Of a DNA stretch of 17,234 bases, positions 5,968 to 11,592 are shown piece after piece. Every line of letters starts with the position of its first letter. The first letter of the stretch is position 1. The stretch is from Chloroflexi bacterium RBG_16_51_16. GTDB lineage: Bacteria > Chloroflexota > Anaerolineae > Anaerolineales > Villigracilaceae. The stretch covers positions 1-17,234 of the forward strand of contig MGNL01000027.1 in assembly GCA_001796785.1 (NCBI GenBank), read 5' to 3'. Both the position numbers and the translations under genes were made by a program. Under the pieces are notes generated by a model. The model saw only the letters and a program-made list of their open reading frames with translations, was not told the DNA's origin and searched no databases.

Positions 5968-5991
5968 AGCAGCGGAGCATGCTCCGCTGCT
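5968..5991. terminator. Strong hairpin between convergent genes
   Basis: A perfect 11-bp stem, AGCAGCGGAGC (5968-5978) paired with GCTCCGCTGCT (5981-5991), with only AT between the arms. It lies between the stop codons of the reductase (5939) and the minus-strand membrane protein (6004). The following sequence is only moderately T-rich on the plus strand (GTCATTTATATTC) and not on the minus strand. It probably ends the reductase transcript. Confidence 0.6.
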
Positions 5992-6003
5992 GTCATTTAT
6001 ATT

Positions 6004-6528
6004 CTAATGTTGCCCACACGCAGACGCATCCGCAACAATGATGCTTGTGATCGCCGAGGCGGCTTCATAATAGTTGGTATCGTAAGCGGGGGCTAACAAA
6101 CCATGCTCCGGATAATAGGTAAACTCATAACAAGCCCGTACTTGGAGCTTTTCATAAGCTTCGCGATCGACCGTAAAGTCGTACGCTTTGGGCGGTGCTG
6201 ACGTTTCTACAAGATAACTGATGCAGGTATCACCATCGTTGCAGTTGGATTCAACGACTTGTTTGTCGTCAACCAACACGGTTACGGTCTTTACCTCGCC
6301 CTTGAATTCACGATAAGTCAGAAACGCCAGAACACCCGCGGTCAGGACCAGAAATCCGCCGGCTAATCCCAGGACAATTCGGGAAAGCGTGATTGGTTTT
6401 CTCCTCCCCCCTTCGCGTATAAAACTGGTAGCCAGGCCGAATATCCCAATTGCTAACATGATCAAAGCGGTTACGAATTGACCCATGAAAGCTTGCATTG
6501 GGCTGACCGAATAGATGACCGTACCCAT
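6004..6528 (-). CDS. Two-helix membrane protein of unknown function
   Basis: A 174-residue protein whose family I do not recognise. Two hydrophobic helices are clear, about residues 12-36 and 49-72, joined by a short basic loop (REGGRRKP). They are followed by a soluble, strand-rich domain of about 100 residues with four cysteines (96, 102, 133, 171) and a segment FTYYPEHGLLAPAYD. The basic loop suggests it is cytoplasmic, which would put both N-terminus and C-terminal domain outside, where Cys96-Cys102 or other pairs could form disulfides. The GGAGGAG ribosome binding site 3-4 nt before the ATG supports the start. It is convergent with the reductase and divergent from the PyrD-like gene; a TAAAAT box in the 108-bp interval is the only weak promoter sign. 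Confidence 0.8.
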   Translation of the reverse strand: MGTVIYSVSPMQAFMGQFVTALIMLAIGIFGLATSFIREGGRRKPITLSRIVLGLAGGFLVLTAGVLAFLTYREFKGEVKTVTVLVDDKQVVESNCNDGDTCISYLVETSAPPKAYDFTVDREAYEKLQVRACYEFTYYPEHGLLAPAYDTNYYEAASAITSIIVADASACGQH

Positions 6529-6636
6529 AATCTCCTCCAGGTTTAATGATTGCCCATTTTACCCAGATAATTCGGATTAACCATCACCCAGGTTTGCTAA
6601 CCGTGAAAAAGTTTACAATGGGAAGGATCCTAGCCC

Positions 6637-7410
6637 ATGAAACGCGAACTGATTTTCCGTAAACCTTACATGAACTCCGCGGGCATGCTGGGATTTTCAC
6701 CGGACCCCCAACTAGAAATCCCTTGGGATAGTTTCGGTGCTTTCATGACAAATCCTGTTTCTCTTCGACCGCGTCAACCCGCATCCCAACCTGATTGTTA
6801 TGAATATCCCGGAGGAGTTCTCCTGCATTCCGGCCTGCCCAACCCGGGATTTACACGTGTTGTCGAAAAGAATTCGGTTCGCTGGAATAAGTCTGCACTC
6901 CCCATAATCGTCCACCTTATGGCAGATCGCCCGGAAGAGACCCGGCTCATGGTGAGCGAACTCGAAGGAATGGAAAATATCCTGGCGGTCGAACTCGGTT
7001 TTGCGCCTTTGCTTGCCGATGATATTCTCATGCTCACCCTCGAATCGTGCAGAGGAGAAATGCCTTTGATATTCTCGCTGGCTTCCGACCAGGTTCTTTC
7101 TCTCGGTCCTCGATTGATCCAGGAGGGTGCGGCTGCGATCAGCCTCGCCGCGCCGCGCGGCGCTTTTCCAAGATCGGCCAGAACAACGGCGGTGGTTACT
7201 GGCGGTAGAGAATGGGTTTCTGGCAGGTTATATGGTCCGTCCCTCTATCCCCAGTCGTTACTGTTGATACAGCAGACAGCGAAACTTGGATTGCCAATCA
7301 TCGGCTCCGGTGGGATTCTCGCAGGAAAAGATGCTGAGACCATGCTCGCTGGTGGTGCATTAGCCGTTCAACTGGATGTCATTCTTTGGAAACCGGGGCC
7401 GATTAATTAA
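6637..7410 (+). CDS. Dihydroorotate-dehydrogenase-like (PyrD-like) TIM-barrel protein, divergent
   Basis: A 257-residue relative of dihydroorotate dehydrogenases, shorter than true PyrD (about 300 or more). Family features that remain are NSAGMLGF (13-20), an AFMTNPVSLRPR segment (35-46) in place of GAVVTKTVTLxPR, SGLPNPGF (65-72), and a C-terminal phosphate-site region GRLYGPSLYPQSLL ... GLPIIGSGGILAGKDAETMLAGGALAVQL (196-246). The lysine of the TKT motif is replaced by N39. The NxSCPN segment is replaced by ELGFAPLLAD, and no catalytic-base loop is evident. FMN binding is plausible because the phosphate site is intact, but dihydroorotate oxidation is doubtful. A GGAAGGA ribosome binding site lies 9 nt before the ATG. 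It shares a bidirectional terminator with csp. True function unknown. Confidence 0.78.
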   Translation: MKRELIFRKPYMNSAGMLGFSPDPQLEIPWDSFGAFMTNPVSLRPRQPASQPDCYEYPGGVLLHSGLPNPGFTRVVEKNSVRWNKSALPIIVHLMADRPEETRLMVSELEGMENILAVELGFAPLLADDILMLTLESCRGEMPLIFSLASDQVLSLGPRLIQEGAAAISLAAPRGAFPRSARTTAVVTGGREWVSGRLYGPSLYPQSLLLIQQTAKLGLPIIGSGGILAGKDAETMLAGGALAVQLDVILWKPGPIN

Positions 7411-7474
7411 AGTGGAACGCCTGATTTCTCACCCAATAATGATTTGAGCATTTCCTGATCGTGGATCTTAAAAT

Positions 7475-7508
7475 AAAACGAGCCTCGTTTTTCAACGAGG
7501 CTCGTTTT
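7475..7508. terminator. Bidirectional intrinsic terminator (PyrD-like gene / csp)
   Basis: A perfect 15-bp stem, AAAACGAGCCTCGTT (7475-7489) with AACGAGGCTCGTTTT (7494-7508), and a 4-nt loop. Read on the minus strand it is followed by TTTTATTTTAAG, a good U-tract for csp. Read on the plus strand it ends in TTTTCT for the PyrD-like gene. Confidence 0.9.
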
Positions 7509-7523
7509 CTGGTCAGCGAACGA

Positions 7524-7733
7524 TTAAAGGATCGTTACGTTGGCAGCCTGCAAACCCTTGGGGCCGGTCTCGACGGTGAATTCCACCTTCTGACCTTCCT
7601 CCAGGTTGCGGAAGCCTTCGCCTTGGATGGCGGAGAAATGGACGAAAACGTCCGGGCCGCCCTCACGGGCGATAAAGCCATAGCCCTTCGCTCCGTTGAA
7701 CCATTTGACCGTACCGACAACTCGATCAGACAT
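7524..7733 (-). CDS. csp: Cold-shock protein, CspA family
   Basis: A 69-residue single cold-shock domain that binds single-stranded RNA/DNA and acts as an RNA chaperone. RNP1 KGYGFI (16-21) and RNP2 VFVHFSAI (29-36) are intact, as are the N-terminal GTVKWFN and the usual C-terminal GPKGLQAANV. Length is typical. An AGGAGG ribosome binding site (7740-7745) lies 6 nt before the ATG. The nearest promoter is at 7876-7904, so the leader is about 136 nt, and it contains an intrinsic terminator at 7795-7830. Long structured leaders are normal for cold-inducible csp genes; the terminator suggests attenuation. The gene ends in a strong bidirectional terminator. Confidence 0.96.
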   Translation of the reverse strand: MSDRVVGTVKWFNGAKGYGFIAREGGPDVFVHFSAIQGEGFRNLEEGQKVEFTVETGPKGLQAANVTIL

Positions 7734-7794
7734 TTTTTGCCTCCTAGCAAAAAGAAAAATATGGGTGACGCTTGTATGTCTTCTGCCGGGTGGT

Positions 7795-7830
7795 CAAACA
7801 AAAACGGCTCAAGATGCTGCTTTGAGCCGT
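7795..7830 (-). terminator. Intrinsic terminator inside the csp leader
   Basis: On the minus strand ACGGCTCAA (7822-7830), a 9-nt loop, and TTGAGCCGT (7804-7812) form a perfect 9-bp stem followed by TTTTGTTTG (7795-7803). It lies about 40 nt downstream of the predicted csp start site and 62 nt upstream of the csp ATG. It would yield a short RNA of roughly 75 nt unless read through. It could also terminate readthrough from the upstream membrane protein gene. Confidence 0.8.
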
Positions 7831-7875
7831 CCACTCACTTCCGTAACGAAAACCTACTAGCATCCTACGGGCGAT

Positions 7876-7904
7876 AATGTAACATACAACCCATGGATTG
7901 GCAA
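7876..7904 (-). promoter_or_regulatory. Promoter upstream of csp
   Basis: Minus-strand TTGCCA (7899-7904) and TACATT (7876-7881) with 17-bp spacing; predicted start near 7869. A weaker candidate after the leader terminator (TTGACC with a 15-bp spacer to TACAAG) could give terminator-independent transcription. Confidence 0.6.
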
Positions 7905-7989
7905 GATTTTTAAGATATGACTTTTATATGAAAAATATTTGGATTTAGTCGCTTGTAGTCGATCGGTCAACCGCGAATCCAATCGGGAA

Positions 7990-9306
7990 TTATTGCCCAA
8001 CCGAACCTCCCTTGATTCGGGCAACCCAAAACCTTTCCAGAGCCAGAATTCCAAAGAGTGTGAATGAAACATAGAGCTGGACGCCAACGGCTAGGGCATG
8101 CCGGGCGGGAGCCATGGCGTCCCCATGCCATGAAATGAATAAATGGGGAAGGATACTAAGGTTGATAAATATAAATCCCACCCATAACCTGTTATCTTTC
8201 CAATATTGCAGCCAGAATCCTGTCAACGCTGCAAGGGTTGTAAGGATCCAGATCCACAACGAAAAACACTCCGGGTAAAAGAGTTTGCCCAGGGCGACAG
8301 GCATCAGCGGATCAAAAGCCCTGGAAAAATAGCCGTCCACGCTGGAAAACGAGATCAGTTTATCGAAATTAACAAACACTTCACGGATACTGTTCACCGG
8401 TTGGCTGACCAGCCAGTGCATATAACACGACCGCCCCTTGTCCATCATCCAATGTCTGAACGATTCAAGCTCGGGGTCCTCGAATAACGCCCGTTCCTGG
8501 GCATTTGCAAATTGACCCGCCAGGTTGATCAATCTGGGTGAGACGGGCATGCCGCAGTCTTCGAAATAACGAAACGAGGATCCGTATGGCAGAATGCGCT
8601 GGCCGATCACATTTCCCAGGGGAAAAATCCAGCGATAGCCCATATTCGCGTTGATAGTACTTACCAGGAAAATTGCCGACAAACCGGTAATGATTACCAG
8701 GTTTTTCGATCCAATCAACTTAAAGAGGATCGGGATCGTTAATAACACTGAGAATATGAGTAACAACCAGGCGTTCGTATCCCGTGTAAAAGCCAGTAGG
8801 AATCCGGTTGCATGGATAAGGACAACTTTATAGGTCCACCAACCCTCGAGCAGCCATAAGTTGACCCCAATGAAGATTGCAAACAGCGACAGGGATAGGG
8901 ATTCGCTCATCATGACGAAATCCCAACCTGAGATATGCCTGTCCAGACTTAACCCCAGCATCCACACGAAGGCCGCTATCTGAAGGAAAGGAAGTCGAAT
9001 AAACCGCGAAACGATCCAGGCGAGGAATCCCCAGGCAAGGATCGAAATCCCAAGCTGCACGGCAGACGTTAGGCGTAGATCCTGCTTCGCGATTTTTAGC
9101 AATAAAGGAAATACCAGCGGCCGGGTGCCTGCCCAAAAATCCTGATCAAGCAGGGCTTCTCGAGATATCCGCAAGTAGGCATCCGTGTCCGCGAGGTCGC
9201 GAGGCCTGTTTATTGCGGGAATGGAGGAGTAAATTCGTCCGATTGCATACAGTACGAAGAGGAAGAAGAACACAACAAGGATCGTCCCACTCTTCATCTT
9301 TGGCAT
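7990..9306 (-). CDS. Polytopic membrane protein, GT-C glycosyltransferase-like
   Basis: A 438-residue integral membrane protein with about 10 hydrophobic helices. After the first helix (8-24) an outside-loop segment contains DLADTDAYLRISREALL; an acidic pair in this loop (Asp40, Asp42) is typical of GT-C fold enzymes such as PMT/ArnT, which use lipid-linked sugars. A large loop around residues 230-320 carries several cysteines and aromatic residues. Specific activity cannot be read; it may lack enzyme function. Its ATG lies 2 bp after the dtd stop (TAAGCATG), so it is probably translated by coupling with dtd. A similar but not obviously homologous membrane protein is at 11591-13141. The 3' side is followed by about 85 bp before the csp promoter. 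Confidence 0.75.
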   Translation of the reverse strand: MPKMKSGTILVVFFFLFVLYAIGRIYSSIPAINRPRDLADTDAYLRISREALLDQDFWAGTRPLVFPLLLKIAKQDLRLTSAVQLGISILAWGFLAWIVSRFIRLPFLQIAAFVWMLGLSLDRHISGWDFVMMSESLSLSLFAIFIGVNLWLLEGWWTYKVVLIHATGFLLAFTRDTNAWLLLIFSVLLTIPILFKLIGSKNLVIITGLSAIFLVSTINANMGYRWIFPLGNVIGQRILPYGSSFRYFEDCGMPVSPRLINLAGQFANAQERALFEDPELESFRHWMMDKGRSCYMHWLVSQPVNSIREVFVNFDKLISFSSVDGYFSRAFDPLMPVALGKLFYPECFSLWIWILTTLAALTGFWLQYWKDNRLWVGFIFINLSILPHLFISWHGDAMAPARHALAVGVQLYVSFTLFGILALERFWVARIKGGSVGQ

Positions 9307-9308
9307 GC

Positions 9309-9746
9309 TTAATTTTCCAACCAGATCGTAAAAGGGCCGTCGTTATGGATCTCAACCAACATGTGTTCACCGAATTTGCCGGTCTGGGTCCGGATACCGC
9401 GTGAGCGTAAATCCTCAGCTAACTGGAGGACCATAGGCTCTGCCAATTCGGGTGCCGCGGCATCAATAAAAGATGGCCGGCGGCCTTTGCGGGTATCCGC
9501 GTATAACGTAAATTGGGATACCACGAGGGCTTCCCCATTTATTTCTATTATCGAACGGTTGGTTTTACCCTGCTCATCTTCAAATATTCGCAGGTTGGCG
9601 ATTTTTTCAGCCAGCACGCCCGTCTCTTCCGGTTTGTCACCCTGACCGATGCCAAGCAGGATCACCATTCCATACCCGCATTCAGCAATGGTTTTTGTAT
9701 CTACACTTACTCTGGCAGATTTTACTCTTTGTAATAAAGCCCGCAT
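9309..9746 (-). CDS. dtd: D-aminoacyl-tRNA deacylase Dtd
   Basis: Hydrolyses D-aminoacyl-tRNA (and glycyl-tRNA-Ala), removing mischarged residues; cytosolic homodimer. From the ATG at 9746 the protein has 145 residues, the normal length. It begins MRALLQRV as Dtd proteins do, carries SQFTLYAD followed by KGRRPSF (77-93) and the Gly-cisPro motif NDGPFT (135-140). A GTG 33 nt upstream (9779) keeps the frame open but would add an atypical peptide and overlaps the promoter spacer, so I reject it. The -10 box ends 6 nt before the ATG, so the message is probably leaderless. It follows trpS by 73 bp and precedes a membrane protein by 2 bp. Confidence 0.93.
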   Translation of the reverse strand: MRALLQRVKSARVSVDTKTIAECGYGMVILLGIGQGDKPEETGVLAEKIANLRIFEDEQGKTNRSIIEINGEALVVSQFTLYADTRKGRRPSFIDAAAPELAEPMVLQLAEDLRSRGIRTQTGKFGEHMLVEIHNDGPFTIWLEN

Positions 9747-9752
9747 GGGAAG

Positions 9753-9781
9753 GATATACCGGCGCCATAGCTGCACCACAA
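9753..9781 (-). promoter_or_regulatory. Promoter of dtd, probably leaderless
   Basis: Minus-strand TTGTGG (9776-9781) and TATATC (9753-9758) with 17-bp spacing. The sequence between the -10 and the ATG is only CTTCCC, so the start would fall on or next to the A of the start codon. No ribosome binding site precedes that ATG, which fits. Confidence 0.6.
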
Positions 9782-9819
9782 GATTTATTCGAGCTATGGA
9801 TGCAGTTTTCCGAATTTAA

Positions 9820-10809
9820 TCAGGGTAACTGAACAGCTTCTCTCACTTCCTGCATGGTTTTCTGGGCGATCTTCCTGGCGCGGTTGGATCCATCTTGCAG
9901 GATTTCATCCACGAGACTTTTTTTAGAAGCAAGTTCTGATCGTTTTTCACGGAAGGGTTTAAGCTCTTGGTTGAGATTTTTTGCGTACAAGGTTTTACAT
10001 TCGACACAGCCAATCCCTGCTCTGCGGCATTCTACATTGACCATATCGATATCAGCCTGGGGCGAAAATATCTTGTGCATCGTGAATACATTGCATATGT
10101 CGGGATTGCCTGGATCGGTGCGTTTGATCCGCGCCGGGTCTGTCACCATATCCAGGACTCGCGCCTTGGTTTCTTCTGCTGTAGCTGCCAACTCGATGTG
10201 GTTATTGAGACTCTTGCCCATTTTCTCCTTGCCGTCGATCCCAAGCACCTTCGGGATCACGGTGTTTTTCATTTGAGGCTCGATGAGCACTTTGGTGTTG
10301 AAGCGGTGGTTGAACGATCGGACGATCTCACGTGCGAATTCCAGGTGAGGTGCCTGGTCGATTCCGACGGGCACCACGTCCGCTTTGTAGAGCACGATGT
10401 CTGCGGTCATCAACACAGGATATCCAACCAGCCCATAATTCACATTCTCAGGCTGCATTCTGACTTTTTCTTTAAAGGTCGGCAGGTCGGTTAGTTTTCC
10501 CAGCGGAGTTACCATCGAAAGGATGGTGTGAAGTTCGGTGACTTCCGGAACGTGGGATTGGACGAAAACGATCGTCTCTTCGGGGTTAACACCCGCCGCG
10601 AGCCAATCCAGGACCATCTCATTGGTATTCTGCTTCAGGTTGAGCGTATCTTCAACGGTTGTTAAGGCGTGCAGATCGACGATGCAGTAGACACAATCAT
10701 AGTCTTTCTGCAGGTCGACGTAATTCTTGATCGCACCCAGGTAATTACCCAGGTGCTGTCGACCGGTTGGTCTCGCTCCGGAAAAAACACGCCCTTTTTT
10801 CTTGTTCAT
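9820..10809 (-). CDS. trpS: Tryptophanyl-tRNA synthetase, with a probable [4Fe-4S] cysteine motif
   Basis: Charges tRNA-Trp with tryptophan; cytosolic class I synthetase dimer of 329 residues. The HIGH-type motif PTGRQHLGNYLG is at 14-25 and the KMSKS-type motif KMGKS at 196-200; TrpRS hallmarks GYPVLMTADI (129-138) and DQAPHLEFAR (151-160) are intact. Four cysteines, Cys239-x21-Cys261-x6-Cys268-x2-Cys271, lie in the anticodon-binding domain. They closely match the C-x22-C-x6-C-x2-C [4Fe-4S] motif of Thermotoga maritima TrpRS. An AAGGA ribosome binding site lies about 6 nt before the ATG. The selenoprotein gene ends 43 bp upstream on the same strand, so the two are probably cotranscribed; dtd follows. 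Confidence 0.96.
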   Translation of the reverse strand: MNKKKGRVFSGARPTGRQHLGNYLGAIKNYVDLQKDYDCVYCIVDLHALTTVEDTLNLKQNTNEMVLDWLAAGVNPEETIVFVQSHVPEVTELHTILSMVTPLGKLTDLPTFKEKVRMQPENVNYGLVGYPVLMTADIVLYKADVVPVGIDQAPHLEFAREIVRSFNHRFNTKVLIEPQMKNTVIPKVLGIDGKEKMGKSLNNHIELAATAEETKARVLDMVTDPARIKRTDPGNPDICNVFTMHKIFSPQADIDMVNVECRRAGIGCVECKTLYAKNLNQELKPFREKRSELASKKSLVDEILQDGSNRARKIAQKTMQEVREAVQLP

Positions 10810-10852
10810 TAATTATCCTTGGGGCTGCAGGCGTGGATCCTGCTTTCGGAGT

Positions 10853-11095
10853 TCATCCCTCGATCATCTTTTGGATCAAACCTGTTATTTCACCGGTTTC
10901 TGCGTGCCGGTGGGTTTGAAGTTTGGAATAGATCAATTTATCGTTCACGCTCACTTCGAACTTTCCGTTATCGGATGGCACCAGTATCAGAGATTCGATT
11001 AAATGCTCATACTGCTTCAGCAATTCATCCACCAGGCTCACGGCCCGGCCGGCATAGTGTCAGACTGCGCAGTACACGATCTCAATTTTAAGCAT
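10853..11095 (-). CDS. SelW/SelT/SelH (Rdx) family selenoprotein with in-frame UGA
   Basis: A small thioredoxin-fold protein of the Rdx (SelW/SelT/SelH) family, thought to be a thiol-selenol redox protein. From the ATG at 11095 (ribosome binding site GGGAGGA, 5 nt before) it reads MLKIEIVYCAVUHYAGRAVS and continues with LVDELLKQYEHLIESL, then GKFEVSVNDKLIYSKLQTHR and GEITGLIQKMIEG, 80 residues in all. The family's CxxU/CxxC motif is C9-A-V-U12, where U is UGA at 11060-11062. Nonstandard decoding is needed: a standard ORF call starts only at GTG 11041, beyond the active site, and would lose the first strand and redox motif. A bSECIS-like hairpin lies 11 nt after the UGA. An extended -10 promoter is upstream. 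trpS follows after 43 bp. The alternative, a nonsense mutation of a Cys form, is less likely given the hairpin. Confidence 0.88.
11029..11052 (-). promoter_or_regulatory. Bacterial SECIS element (selenocysteine insertion hairpin)
   Basis: In the mRNA the bases 12-28 after the UGA (11032-11048) form a 6-bp stem, CCGGGC with GCCUGG (one G-U pair). It closes a 5-nt loop CGUGA that contains the GU pair of bases needed for SelB binding in E. coli. A 17-nt upper hairpin 11 nt after UGA is the geometry of the E. coli fdhF element. The stem can extend by G11-U29 and, across a bulged G10, C9-G30 and C8-G31. Competing GC pairings exist, so probing would be needed. Confidence 0.75.
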
Positions 11096-11130
11096 CGAAA
11101 TCCTCCCAGGTTAAACTCAAGTGTTAGAAA

Positions 11131-11139
11131 ATTATAACA
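11131..11139 (-). promoter_or_regulatory. Extended -10 promoter of the selenoprotein-trpS unit
   Basis: Minus-strand TGTTATAAT is a consensus extended -10 (TGn-TATAAT). No good -35 lies at 17 bp (GGCAAG), which extended -10 promoters tolerate. Predicted start near 11124, leader of about 29 nt containing GGGAGGA. Confidence 0.65.
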
Positions 11140-11154
11140 TGCGGGCTTGTTCCC

Positions 11155-11183
11155 TTGCCCCGTGACGGCTGAGGCACTATAAT
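11155..11183 (+). promoter_or_regulatory. Promoter of the FmdB-type gene
   Basis: TTGCCC (11155-11160) and TATAAT (11178-11183) with 17-bp spacing, predicted start near 11190. It is back to back with the selenoprotein promoter; the -10 boxes are about 40 bp apart. Confidence 0.8.
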
Positions 11184-11215
11184 CAACACCGTATGAGATC
11201 AAGGAGCTCGTTCGA

Positions 11216-11512
11216 ATGCCCATTTATACCTATCGTTGTGAATCCTGCGGAGTCCAGTTTGAACGTCATCAATCCTACAACGATGCCCCGCTGAAAATTT
11301 GCCCTGAATGCCGTAAGAAATCACTTATAAAAGTCATCGCACCTGTTGGAGTGGTATTCAAAGGCTCAGGTTTTTATTCTACCGACAATCGATCAGCGTC
11401 TGGATCCTCACCTCGCAAGGAGAAGAAGGAAGAGGAAAAGTCGGGTGAAACTGCCAAAACCGATGGGGAATCGAAGACGAACGCGGCGGTAAAGTCCGAT
11501 ACGGTGGAGTAA
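11216..11512 (+). CDS. FmdB-family zinc-ribbon protein
   Basis: A 98-residue protein with the FmdB/CxxC-CxxC zinc ribbon: MPIYTYRCESCG opening, Cys8 and Cys11, then CPEC with Cys29 and Cys32, and the family's KVIAPVGVVFKGSGFYSTD segment (39-57). Proteins of this type were named as putative regulators of formamidase genes, but for most members the role is unknown. The C-terminal 40 residues are low-complexity and charged (Lys/Glu/Ser/Thr), probably disordered. AAGGAG precedes the ATG by about 9 nt. It has its own promoter at 11155-11183 and a strong terminator downstream, so it is monocistronic. It faces away from the selenoprotein-trpS unit. Confidence 0.9.
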   Translation: MPIYTYRCESCGVQFERHQSYNDAPLKICPECRKKSLIKVIAPVGVVFKGSGFYSTDNRSASGSSPRKEKKEEEKSGETAKTDGESKTNAAVKSDTVE

Positions 11513-11566
11513 CTGTCGCGCGTCATTAGGCGGGTAATATGGATAACCACCTAAAAGATCAAAATT

Positions 11567-11592
11567 AAACCCACAATCCTGTGGGTTTTTTT
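11567..11592. terminator. Bidirectional intrinsic terminator (FmdB gene / GT-C-like gene)
   Basis: AAACCCACA (11567-11575), loop ATCC, TGTGGGTTT (11580-11588), then a T-run to 11592 on the plus strand. On the minus strand the same hairpin is followed by TTTAATTTTG. It overlaps the stop codon of the minus-strand gene by two bases, a compact convergent arrangement. Confidence 0.92.

Noticed and set aside
7461..7877. 138-codon plus-strand ORF over csp
   Set aside because: It is antisense to csp and runs through two terminators; the minus-strand cold-shock domain is unmistakable.
10853..11041. A 62-residue protein starting at GTG 11041
   Set aside because: This is the truncated call of the selenoprotein: the GTG has no ribosome binding site, lies inside the SECIS loop and removes the redox motif.
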